A DNA stretch of 64,000 nt. Source: a bacterium SCSIO 12643. GTDB taxonomy: Bacteria; Bacteroidota; Bacteroidia; Flavobacteriales_G; Salibacteraceae. Location: assembly GCA_024398135.1 (NCBI GenBank), contig CP073750.1, forward strand, positions 3,658,001-3,722,000. Reading direction: 5' to 3'. Shown here in pieces: positions 56,187 through 63,360 of the stretch (its first letter is position 1; every line of letters starts with the position of its first letter). The notes beneath the pieces were generated by a model. It worked only from the letters and a program-made list of their open reading frames with translations. It had not been told where the DNA came from and made no database searches. A program made the translations under genes and the position numbers.

Positions 56187-57773
56187 ATGAAATTGTTTCT
56201 ATCACATAAAATAGATATTTATGATTTCTCCGAATCTATATACATTGGTGTATTTGAAAATGGAACAATTCAAAGGTTCAGTATTCAAGAAATAATCGAT
56301 TATCCAAACGAGATAGTAACATATGAGGTAAGATATTTATTAAATCAGATAAGAAAGAATTACAAAGGAAAAATCCCAAAAATAACCGACTTAGGTCAAA
56401 TTGTAAAAATAAACGCTGGAAGATCAAAAAAATCATATCCAAAAGGTAAATATCCTTGGATTTTTTGGAATAGAATAAATAGAGATATTGGTACAGAAGA
56501 GTCCAAAAATTTATATGCTAAGTTAAGAGAAGAAACTAGTGAAGATGAAATAATACCTTCCCTTGAATTTCTTGCTAAGAAATTAAAAGCATATTATGAT
56601 GATTCAATTGTGAAAATTCAAGAATCTAATCAATTAGATAGATTCAATGACTTAGAAAATGAAATTCAACAAATACTTCACAAAAGACAAATAGAAGGTA
56701 TTCACATTGACGAAGCAATTCTTAAAGATTTAGTAAATAAATTAGAAGTAAATAAAAATGCTTTAATCAATAAACTAAGATATAAATACAACCTCATTGA
56801 TTTAAATTATAAATCAATAAGACTATTTCTAATAGATAAAGGTTTTAAAATCTCTAGAAAAGACTATAATTACTTCAACCTTCTTAGCTTCTTAAAGACC
56901 ACTAAAATCACTTCTGAAATTTGTAAGGATATTTATATCACATTAAGAGTTAAATCAGATTATGAAAAGCTTAAACAATATATCACAGAAGAGGGGAATT
57001 TAATTTACCCAGAATTCGATTGTATTGGAACAATAACATCAAGAATATTAATTAATTACCCACATATTCAACAGCTAAAAAAAGAGAATAGAGTAATTTT
57101 CAAAGCTAAAGAAGGCTTTACACTTTTATATTGTGATTTTAATCAGTTTGAACCTGGCATTCTTGCATCATTTTCAAAAGATGATGTAATGATTGATTTA
57201 TATAATAGTGAAGATATTTATACTAATTTTAGCGAGTATATTTTTGGTACTAAAGCATTAAGAAAAGAAGCTAAAGTTCTTTTTCTATCTTATTTATATG
57301 GAATGTCAAATAAAAAATTGATTAGCTCCATAGAAAATGTGATAAAAACCAAAGGCCTTACTAAAAACACATCTGCCACAGATTTTTTCTCGAAGTTTAA
57401 AAACTTAGAGAAATTCAAGGTTTCAGAATCCGAAAAGGCGGTAGAGTCTGCTTATATTCAATCTGAAACAACTCTTAGACGAAATATAAGAAAAACTAAT
57501 GCTGGTAAAGGAAAGAAATCTGAAACTAGATTCGTTTTAAGTCAACTGATTCAAGGAGCAGCATCTTATATTTTAAAGAAATCAATTATAGATGTTTCTA
57601 AAGATCCAGAAATTGAATTTTTAATTCCAATGCACGATGCTGTTCTCTATCAGGTTCCAACAGAAAAATTAGAAGAAAAGAAAAAGTTTATAGAAGAATG
57701 TTTTATCGGAAATTATTCGAAACTATGCCCAGATATAAATGCAACCGTTGATTTTAAACCATTTGAAGATTAA
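56187..57773 (+). CDS. Family A DNA polymerase domain protein coupled to the reverse transcriptase
   Basis: The C-terminal half of this 528-residue protein matches the Pol I palm and fingers. Motif A is YCDFNQFEPGILASFS (Asp317). Motif B is R359-xxx-K363-xxxxxxx-Y371-G372 (Klenow R754, K758, Y766), with Leu at the F762 position. Motif C is MHDAVLY (His483, Asp484), with Ala for the usual Glu. Both catalytic Asp are kept. No 5' nuclease or DEDD exonuclease is seen; residues 1-230 are unrecognised. The ATG follows the RT stop without a gap. I infer second-strand synthesis on, or extension of, RT-made DNA. It is not the housekeeping PolA, which is about 900 residues or more. Confidence 0.8.
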   Translation: MKLFLSHKIDIYDFSESIYIGVFENGTIQRFSIQEIIDYPNEIVTYEVRYLLNQIRKNYKGKIPKITDLGQIVKINAGRSKKSYPKGKYPWIFWNRINRDIGTEESKNLYAKLREETSEDEIIPSLEFLAKKLKAYYDDSIVKIQESNQLDRFNDLENEIQQILHKRQIEGIHIDEAILKDLVNKLEVNKNALINKLRYKYNLIDLNYKSIRLFLIDKGFKISRKDYNYFNLLSFLKTTKITSEICKDIYITLRVKSDYEKLKQYITEEGNLIYPEFDCIGTITSRILINYPHIQQLKKENRVIFKAKEGFTLLYCDFNQFEPGILASFSKDDVMIDLYNSEDIYTNFSEYIFGTKALRKEAKVLFLSYLYGMSNKKLISSIENVIKTKGLTKNTSATDFFSKFKNLEKFKVSESEKAVESAYIQSETTLRRNIRKTNAGKGKKSETRFVLSQLIQGAASYILKKSIIDVSKDPEIEFLIPMHDAVLYQVPTEKLEEKKKFIEECFIGNYSKLCPDINATVDFKPFED

Positions 57774-57779
57774 AACCCA

Positions 57780-57914
57780 GCGCACAACAATGTATAAAAA
57801 TAATAGCGGTTTAATTGCTAAAACAAAAATAAGTAAATATAAAAAAGGTCTCTGTTTAACCGAAAAGTTAGTGTCTATAAATCCGCTACTATTCTTATAC
57901 TAGACCGTTATAAG
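57780..57914 (+). repeat. Long imperfect palindrome downstream of the RT/polymerase unit (attC-like)
   Basis: It begins GCGCACAAC, the exact reverse complement of GTTGTGCGC at 54464-54472, and ends GTTATAAG. The arms TATAAAAATAATAGCGGTTT (57793 onward) and the reverse complement of AAATCCGCTACTATTCTTAT (ending 57898) match except for a few bases. About 50 unpaired bases lie between. An inverse core matching the unit's own left end, a long folded middle and a terminal GTT are how integron cassette sites are built. The core does not fit the classical GTTRRRY exactly. Confidence 0.5.
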
Positions 57915-57926
57915 TAATTAATAAGA

Positions 57927-58373
57927 ATGGAAGAAAACGAATACAAAATTGAATTAAGAAAAGTACTGGATGAAAATTCATCAAATGCAGTAAAGAATCT
58001 AAATGAAACAATACAATCTTTACCTGAAAAGACGAAAAGAATTGATTTAACGATTTTTCCAGACCAAGATGGAGAAGGTACTTTTGGAGTTAGAGTATCT
58101 TTATCAGGTCCTGATTTGTATGTTTTGAATAAAGCAATTGAAAAATCAGCTGATTTAATTAATGTGATTCATACTCCAGAAGGTTTAAGCCCAAACGTTC
58201 CCCTTATGGATTCCTTTGATTCTAGTTTCGAAGTAAATGATGTACTATCTGATGTGGTTGGGGATTGGTTAAAATCTATTTGGAATCAGGTGGATCACAA
58301 AAGTATTAATCTACCAGTCGCAATTATAGCTGATGAAGACTATGGTATAACGTTACCGATTGAACTAAATTAG
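57927..58373 (+). CDS. Conserved hypothetical protein (DUF6389-like)
   Basis: The 148-residue soluble acidic protein starts MEENEYKIELRKVLDENSSN and continues with LTIFPDQDGEGTFGVRVSLS and VGDWLKSIWNQV. There is no signal peptide. The resemblance to DUF6389 is from memory and unverified; the function of that family is unknown. It is followed after 3 bp by another small gene and lies in the second cassette-like interval (57907-58802), so the two are probably cotranscribed. It could be immunity- or defence-associated given its neighbours, but nothing in the sequence shows this. Confidence 0.65.
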   Translation: MEENEYKIELRKVLDENSSNAVKNLNETIQSLPEKTKRIDLTIFPDQDGEGTFGVRVSLSGPDLYVLNKAIEKSADLINVIHTPEGLSPNVPLMDSFDSSFEVNDVLSDVVGDWLKSIWNQVDHKSINLPVAIIADEDYGITLPIELN

Positions 58374-58376
58374 AAT

Positions 58377-58775
58377 ATGAAACTTGATTACGATATAATT
58401 AAAGCCTTTTTAAATGGATTTCAAGATAGCAAAAAGCCGACTTTGAATACTTTAGAGGTTTTCACGTCTCTTAATTATGATCATAATGTTAAGACAGATT
58501 TCAATTTGGTTTGGCATTATTTAAAATTGTTAAATGATCAAAATCTCATTGAGTGCATTGGAGATAATAATGGAGATTTAGGGATTTCATTCACTGGTTC
58601 GGGTGAACCAATAATAAGTGTTAAACATTTCAGATTAACTATGTTAGGACATCAAGCTTTGGAAGCAATGAATAACAATAAAGTTTGGGAAAAAATAAAG
58701 AGCGGAGTAGATAAAATTGGAATAGCAGGTTTGAAACAAATTCCCGGATTGGCGATTAAAATACTGACAGAGTAA
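58377..58775 (+). CDS. Small DUF2513-like protein
   Basis: The 132-residue protein contains WHYLKLLNDQNLIECI and HFRLTMLGHQALEAMNNNKV followed by WEKIK. This arrangement recalls DUF2513 phage and mobile-element proteins, in which a winged-helix-like part precedes an LTWEGHEFL-type motif. The C-terminal GVDKIGIAGLKQIPGLAIKI is moderately hydrophobic. It is 3 bp downstream of the previous gene. The family's function is unknown; a DNA-binding or phage-related role is inference. Confidence 0.6.
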   Translation: MKLDYDIIKAFLNGFQDSKKPTLNTLEVFTSLNYDHNVKTDFNLVWHYLKLLNDQNLIECIGDNNGDLGISFTGSGEPIISVKHFRLTMLGHQALEAMNNNKVWEKIKSGVDKIGIAGLKQIPGLAIKILTE

Positions 58776-58776
58776 T

Positions 58777-58802
58777 ACGGGCTATCAACTATGACAGCCC
58801 GT
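58777..58802. repeat. Short hairpin after the DUF2513-like gene
   Basis: ACGGGCT (58777-58783) pairs perfectly with AGCCCGT (58796-58802), and the right arm runs into GTTAAAG. There is no T-tract, so it is a poor terminator. The GTTA ending echoes the GTTGTGCGC and GTTATAAG ends at 54464 and 57907, but the expected reverse complement of GTTATAAG is not present at its left side. Confidence 0.4.
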
Positions 58803-58810
58803 TAAAGAAA

Positions 58811-59092
58811 TTAAGATTTTCCCATCTGCTCCAATCCTTCCCACAAGATTTTTAAATTAAAAAGTGCTTTCTTTTCGTTCGTATCAAAACATAAATCTGT
58901 GTGATACAAAGCAAAGTCGTGAATCATTTTGAGCGATTCAACGAATTCACCAATTCCGTGAAATTTGACATAATCAAGAAACTCTGCTTCCGAAGAATTT
59001 AAGAGTATTGTGACTTTTGGTTCGGTTGAACCATTAACCGTTTTCAAAAAGCTGTCATTCAGACAAACATTTTGACCATTTGTGTTTCGCAT
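58811..59092 (-). CDS. Small hypothetical protein with structured leader
   Basis: The 93-residue soluble protein starts MRNTNGQNVCLNDSFL and continues KVTILLNSSEAEFLDYVKFH and ALFNLKILWEGLEQMGKS. No family is recognised. Its start codon lies inside TGCGAAACACA, which is perfectly complementary to TGTGTTTCGCA about 41 bases upstream in the mRNA, next to a larger folded element. Translation may therefore be controlled by RNA structure. It is oriented against the preceding plus-strand cassette-like genes. Confidence 0.55.
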   Translation of the reverse strand: MRNTNGQNVCLNDSFLKTVNGSTEPKVTILLNSSEAEFLDYVKFHGIGEFVESLKMIHDFALYHTDLCFDTNEKKALFNLKILWEGLEQMGKS

Positions 59093-59121
59093 AATTGTAA
59101 TGGATTAAATGAATAAAAAGA

Positions 59122-59194
59122 GGATAGGTCACTGCGAAACACATCAAAGCAACGCCTTGAACGGTCTGTGGGACTTGCACCCATATGCCTATCC
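59122..59194 (-). promoter_or_regulatory. Folded 73-nt leader element, possible cis-regulatory RNA
   Basis: Read on the minus strand, GGATAGG (59194-59188) pairs with CCTATCC (59128-59122), and TCTTTTTATTC follows, as in an intrinsic terminator. Inside is the hairpin TGGG-TGCAAGT-CCCA. The segment TGTGTTTCGCA (59143-59133) can instead pair with the start-codon region of the gene at 58811-59092, giving two mutually exclusive folds. The phrase GGGACTTGCACCC recurs, from memory, in many flavobacterial intergenic regions. Confidence 0.4.
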
Positions 59195-59331
59195 AAGATT
59201 TTCTGTTTAAGCCGAATTTTGATTTTTGGCGTCATTTAATAAAGTATGATGTATTTCGCACTTCAAAGATAAGACTAAAAATGATACGAGGGAAGAGCAA
59301 GCCGATAAGACTATATAAAGCAATCTCATAG

Positions 59332-59361
59332 CGGTTTGGGTTTGCGTCCGAACCGTTTTTT
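59332..59361 (+). terminator. Strong plus-strand terminator without an upstream gene
   Basis: The stem CGGTTTGGG / TCCGAACCG (nine pairs including wobbles, loop TTTGCG) is followed by six T residues. The nearest plus-strand gene ends at 58775, more than 550 bases upstream, so it may end an unannotated short transcript. The gene-free stretch 59195-59331 shows nothing else I can support. Confidence 0.6.
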
Positions 59362-59458
59362 GTTAAATCCGGATTTATACATGGCTAGTTAAAAGACTAA
59401 AAAACGAATTAAAATTGATTCGTTAACATATGTGATCGCGTAGGTATATTGGATCATC

Positions 59459-59466
59459 TAATTTTG
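59459..59466 (+). promoter_or_regulatory. -7 box of the S41 peptidase gene
   Basis: TAATTTTG matches TANNTTTG exactly, 23 bases before the ATG. No clear -33 element is present. Confidence 0.4.
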
Positions 59467-59488
59467 CCCATTAAAATCGTGATACCAC

Positions 59489-60799
59489 ATGATGAAAATA
59501 CTATTATCCAGTTTAATTTTCCTATTCACTCAACAAGTCTTTGCACAATCTGACAGATATGATGTCGATGAGGTATTATCTAAAGCGGCCTATTTAGAAG
59601 ATTTGAACCAATTAGTAGACTCTATACAAACGTATCATCCACAACCTTATGAATTCATTTCAAAAGATGACTTTGAGCGGTTTGTTCATCAAAAAAAAGA
59701 TGCCATCACAGATTCAACCACCATAGGTGAGTTTTCATGGATTTGCAATGCCATTGCTGCGAAGGTCGGTTGTGTACACACCTATACCTCAGCAGGAAAC
59801 ATATTAAACTTTTCTCCGGAAATGTTTTTTCCTGTAAAGGTGCAATACATCGATTCTAAACTCTATATCACAGATACATATGCACCTCATACGGAGTTAA
59901 AACCAGGGGTGGAAATATTGAAAATAAATGGGATGGATGTACTAGATCTCAAAACAAAAATTGCAGCTCATATTTCATCAGATGGTTACAACAAAAAATA
60001 TACAGATGCTCGAACGAATAGGAGTTTTGGATATTTCTGTGCCTATCAGCTCAACTTTCCAAAAGTCTACAAGATTGAAATTCTGGAAAATGGGGTTCAA
60101 AAAGAGGTGGTACTTCATAGGGAATTGCCAAATAAGGCGCAACAAGCTTCAAATACACCAACAGAAAATTTAAACTTCACCCTCAAGACTTCTGAAAATT
60201 TAGCCATTGTGACCATTAAAAGTTTTGTGTATTATCATGATCAGCTTCCAGTTTTTAAATCTTTTATAGATAGTTGTTTTAATCAAATTAAGCTGCACGA
60301 TATCGAAAATGTGGTGGTTGACCTCCGGGGTAATGGAGGAGGAGACCCTTACTGCGCAGTACATTTATTGCAATACATTTCAAATGACCCTTTCCGGTAT
60401 TATAAAAAAGGCACGACAACCTATTACAAAGATCTGGAAGAGGAAATTATACCATTTGAAAATAACTTCTCGGGGAAACTTTATGTATTCATGAATTCCT
60501 TATGTACTTCTACTACAGGACATCTGTGTTCCATCTTAAAACAAAACAACCTGGGAACATTAATCGGCAGTGAAACGGGAGCAACGTATAGCTGCAATGC
60601 CAATACCATTAATTTCGCATTAAAAAATACGGGTATTCATGCCTCCGTAGCAACAAAAACGTATCAGACAGATGTTACTGGTTTTACAAAGAACAGAGGG
60701 ATCATTCCAGACTATCAAACCCATATAAATCTTGCCGATATTTTAGATAAAAAAGACGTAGAGCTTGAAAAAGCAATGGAGTTAATACTTGATAAATGA
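59489..60799 (+). CDS. Secreted S41-family peptidase
   Basis: The 436-residue exported protein has a signal peptide (MMKILLSSLIFLFTQQVFAQ; either Met may start). An N-terminal helical part (PQPYEFISKDDFERFV) precedes a PDZ-like segment (LKPGVEILKINGMDVLDL). The C-terminal S41 protease core has VVVDLRGNGGGDPYCA, LYVFMNSLCTSTTGHLC with the probable nucleophile Ser, GSETGATYSC, and KNRGIIPDYQ. This is the periplasmic or outer-membrane tail-processing-like family common in Bacteroidota; the substrate is unknown. The stop overlaps the start of the next lipoprotein gene by four bases (ATGA), so the two are coupled. Confidence 0.88.
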   Translation: MMKILLSSLIFLFTQQVFAQSDRYDVDEVLSKAAYLEDLNQLVDSIQTYHPQPYEFISKDDFERFVHQKKDAITDSTTIGEFSWICNAIAAKVGCVHTYTSAGNILNFSPEMFFPVKVQYIDSKLYITDTYAPHTELKPGVEILKINGMDVLDLKTKIAAHISSDGYNKKYTDARTNRSFGYFCAYQLNFPKVYKIEILENGVQKEVVLHRELPNKAQQASNTPTENLNFTLKTSENLAIVTIKSFVYYHDQLPVFKSFIDSCFNQIKLHDIENVVVDLRGNGGGDPYCAVHLLQYISNDPFRYYKKGTTTYYKDLEEEIIPFENNFSGKLYVFMNSLCTSTTGHLCSILKQNNLGTLIGSETGATYSCNANTINFALKNTGIHASVATKTYQTDVTGFTKNRGIIPDYQTHINLADILDKKDVELEKAMELILDK

Positions 60800-61647
60800 G
60801 AAATAAATGGATGCTTAAAATGGGAAAACGAATAAGTCTGGTTGGGAACATTTTAGTCTTGCTGGTTTTTATGGGCTGTTCAAATAGTCAGAGTGATTCA
60901 AAGTCGGTTGAGTTGAGCGGATGGGAAAAAGAAGGACAGGTTTTAAAATCAATCGCAAATATAAATTTCAATTTCCCTGATCATGGATTTGCTTTTGAGA
61001 GTAGAAATGATCTTATAGAAGAGTGCTTTGATGCTATGCAAAGTGATATCCAAATCATTGATATGGATGAATTTACTGACACCATTCGAATACGATTCTT
61101 AAAAACAAGAAATGATATGAATGTCATGACGGGAATGTATGCCACGGGCATGGCTTATCCACATAATAAAACACTTTATGTGGTTGCGGACTCATCTGAA
61201 AAAGTAAAACCACCTATTAAACATGAATTAATGCATCTGATCGCAATGCTTGAATGGGGTTATCCGCATAATACCTCTACCTGGATAAATGAGGGACTTG
61301 CTACGTATGCAGAGGACAATTGTAATGGATATAGTGTTTCTGAGATTTACAGATACTTTTTGGATGCCGATCAACTAATTCATATAGATTCTTTAACCAC
61401 AGATTTTTATCATCAACCGGAAATGGTCGGTTATCATCAATCGGCTTATGTGGTTGAGTATCTTCTAAACAATTATAGCATCAACCAATTTAAAAGACTT
61501 TGGAAAGAAGGCTTCTATAGTTTTGAATCTATTTATAGCGTCAGCTTTCAAGAAATGAAAAAGCAATTGGATGAGTCAGTTCAGAAAGAGCACCCGGAAG
61601 TTCCAAATATTGACTGGGACACATTTAAAGAAGGCTGTATCAAATAA
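60796..61647 (+). CDS. Lipoprotein with HExxH metallopeptidase motif
   Basis: The 283-residue protein has a lipoprotein signal (GNILVLLVFMGCSNS, Cys near 28). It carries the zinc motif HELMH near 146 followed by WINEGLATYAED about 20 residues later, the gluzincin arrangement in which Glu is the third ligand. It is therefore probably an envelope-anchored zinc peptidase of the peptidase MA-like group. The ATG overlaps the TGA of the S41 gene, so both peptidases are likely made together. Substrates unknown. Confidence 0.8.
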   Translation: MRNKWMLKMGKRISLVGNILVLLVFMGCSNSQSDSKSVELSGWEKEGQVLKSIANINFNFPDHGFAFESRNDLIEECFDAMQSDIQIIDMDEFTDTIRIRFLKTRNDMNVMTGMYATGMAYPHNKTLYVVADSSEKVKPPIKHELMHLIAMLEWGYPHNTSTWINEGLATYAEDNCNGYSVSEIYRYFLDADQLIHIDSLTTDFYHQPEMVGYHQSAYVVEYLLNNYSINQFKRLWKEGFYSFESIYSVSFQEMKKQLDESVQKEHPEVPNIDWDTFKEGCIK

Positions 61648-61683
61648 TCTGTACACAACAAGTCATATGTAAAAATATTAAAC

Positions 61684-61770
61684 ACCCGGCATAGTGGCCA
61701 CTACATCCATCTTGGAGAACCTGAATGGGTGATCACTGAATTAGAAGTGTATCTTAAAAGTTTAAAATAG
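61684..61770 (+). pseudogene. C-terminal relic of an alpha/beta hydrolase
   Basis: The frame reads TRHSGHYIHLGEPEWVITEL and ends EVYLKSLK-stop. S-G-H-Y-I-H-L-x-x-P-E-x-V-I is the typical C-terminus of alpha/beta hydrolases, including the catalytic His. No start codon or remaining body is present; the lipoprotein gene ends at 61647. I infer a deletion remnant. Confidence 0.6.
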
Positions 61771-61844
61771 TTTTTATCGCGGTGTATATTGTATATCTTT
61801 CGGGATACGAACCATTCACGGTACGTGTTGGACAATAACCAAAT

Positions 61845-62300
61845 ATGATGAATTCAATTTTCTTAATTTTTCTCTTTTTAATCCAAAACTGGAGCCAAAT
61901 ACCAAAGGAAAATATTAAAATAGAAACCAAATATTTTATGTTCTCTCATGAAGAAGAGCTTTCAAAAAAAAACTATGGCAAATTAAATGTTCTTGGTGCT
62001 TGTGGAGGAACAGGGGCATTAGGATTTGATACGCTTGATATAAAATATAGTCAGGAAGAAAATAAGATTAAAATATACGCGGAATTAATCGATAAAGAAA
62101 CAAATGAAAAATACCTATTTCCGAGAATGATTTTAGCAACTGTAAGAGAAGACAATGATATATACATACCTAAATCTAAAATCATTAAACAACTGGATGC
62201 GACAAATGTGATTGCGGGGGAATTTAACTATACTTCTAATCAAAATATTTATATCTGGGGTTTAGGTTCAACTGTTCTGGAAATCAATATTGAAATTTAA
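61845..62300 (+). CDS. Small secreted protein of unknown function
   Basis: The 151-residue product has a signal peptide (MMNSIFLIFLFLIQNWSQ) and a beta-rich body (IKIETKYFMFSHEEEL, LNVLGACGGTGALGFDTLDI, IYIWGLGSTVLEINI). No family is recognised. The gene is AT-rich compared with the housekeeping genes. Its stop is followed by GGGCTAACAACAATG, which resembles the ACAACAATG after the polymerase gene. Confidence 0.55.
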   Translation: MMNSIFLIFLFLIQNWSQIPKENIKIETKYFMFSHEEELSKKNYGKLNVLGACGGTGALGFDTLDIKYSQEENKIKIYAELIDKETNEKYLFPRMILATVREDNDIYIPKSKIIKQLDATNVIAGEFNYTSNQNIYIWGLGSTVLEINIEI

Positions 62301-62409
62301 AAAAGGGCTAACAACAATGATCAAAAATGGACCTTTTATTGTTTTTTACCTTTATGATGGTTTGGTAGACAAAATCTCCGTAATCGATGGTTATCAATAA
62401 AACAGAACT

Positions 62410-63180
62410 ATGAATAAAATACTTACCATAATTTTAATTTTCTTGTTGGTCGTTTCTTGTGCTAAGAAAAACGAAAAAAACAAAATTCTGTTCATAGCCA
62501 CCAATGTCAGTGAAATGAAAAAAGAGCCCAATGGAACTTATCTCGTTGAATTGGCTATTCCATTTAATCAATTTGCAAAGAGTGGGTATTCCATAGATAT
62601 CGTATCTCCAAAGGGTGGAGACATCCCGATTTATCATAGTGGAGATACCACTAGCGAGGTAAAATCAATCATTGAAAGTGATTTGTTTCAAAACAAAACA
62701 GAGCACAGTTTAAAGCCTTCGGAGATCAATCCGGAAGAGTATCTGGCTGTTATAATTCCAGGTGGATATGGACAGTTTTGGGACACGCATAAGAACCAGG
62801 AGATTCTCGAAATTATTTCAAGAGTATATGATGCAGGTGGAGCTATTGGAACAATTGGGCATGGTGCGGCAACACTTATGGATGTGAAGTTGAAATCCGG
62901 AGCATATTTGGTGAAGGATAAAACGATGACCAGTTTTCCGAGTTGGAATGAAAAAAACATTATGAAACAGTCTGACTTTGGAGCGTTACTACCGTATGAT
63001 ATGGAAGTAGAGTTACAAAAAAGAGGAGCCAACCTAAAAGTGTATAATCGCGAAAAGAAAATCAACTATGAAATCGTAGATGCTAAAAATAGGCTGGTTA
63101 CCGCATCATTTTCAACGGGAGGAGAATTTGTATCGAATGAAGTTTTAAAATTGATTACACCTGATACAACTGAGGAATGA
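62410..63180 (+). CDS. DJ-1/PfpI-like lipoprotein lacking the nucleophilic Cys
   Basis: The 256-residue protein starts with a lipoprotein signal (MNKILTIILIFLLVVSC). A class I glutamine amidotransferase-like DJ-1/PfpI domain follows: ILFIATNVSEM, FAKSGYSIDIVSPKGGDIP, LAVIIPGGYGQFWD, then AIGTIGHGAATLMDVKL. In active members the elbow reads A-x-C-H-G; here the Cys is Gly, so amidase, glyoxalase or chaperone activity using that Cys is unlikely. The last codons overlap the next small gene (ATGA). Confidence 0.75.
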   Translation: MNKILTIILIFLLVVSCAKKNEKNKILFIATNVSEMKKEPNGTYLVELAIPFNQFAKSGYSIDIVSPKGGDIPIYHSGDTTSEVKSIIESDLFQNKTEHSLKPSEINPEEYLAVIIPGGYGQFWDTHKNQEILEIISRVYDAGGAIGTIGHGAATLMDVKLKSGAYLVKDKTMTSFPSWNEKNIMKQSDFGALLPYDMEVELQKRGANLKVYNREKKINYEIVDAKNRLVTASFSTGGEFVSNEVLKLITPDTTEE

Positions 63181-63317
63181 TACTAATCGAATGGATATTA
63201 GATGCTTTAGTGTGGTTTTTTGAAGAAATCATAATTGAGGGATTTATCTATGTGTTTTATAGATTACCAAAGAAAGGATTCAGATATTTGAGAACAAAAT
63301 TTTCAAAGAAAAGTTGA
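63177..63317 (+). CDS. 46-residue hydrophobic-aromatic small protein
   Basis: The ATG overlaps the stop of the DJ-1-like gene (ATGA), a sign of translational coupling. The protein begins MILIEWILDALVWFFEEIII and continues EGFIYVFYRLPKKGF, with an acidic-aromatic amphipathic helix and a basic tail (RTKFSKKS). It is probably membrane-associated. No family is recognised; support is the overlap plus the composition. Confidence 0.4.
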   Translation: MILIEWILDALVWFFEEIIIEGFIYVFYRLPKKGFRYLRTKFSKKS

Positions 63318-63360
63318 ACTTTTTGAAATGACAGAATCTCAATTGGTAACGACCCAATAA

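Noticed and set aside
54464-58802. Classical integron
   Set aside because: No integron integrase or attI in the window, and the cores do not fit GTTRRRY exactly; only a cassette-like description is supported.
59122-59194. A 73-nt segment closed by a 7-bp stem looked like a tRNA
   Set aside because: No T-loop GTTC consensus, no T-stem adjoining the acceptor stem and no acceptable anticodon arm in either orientation.
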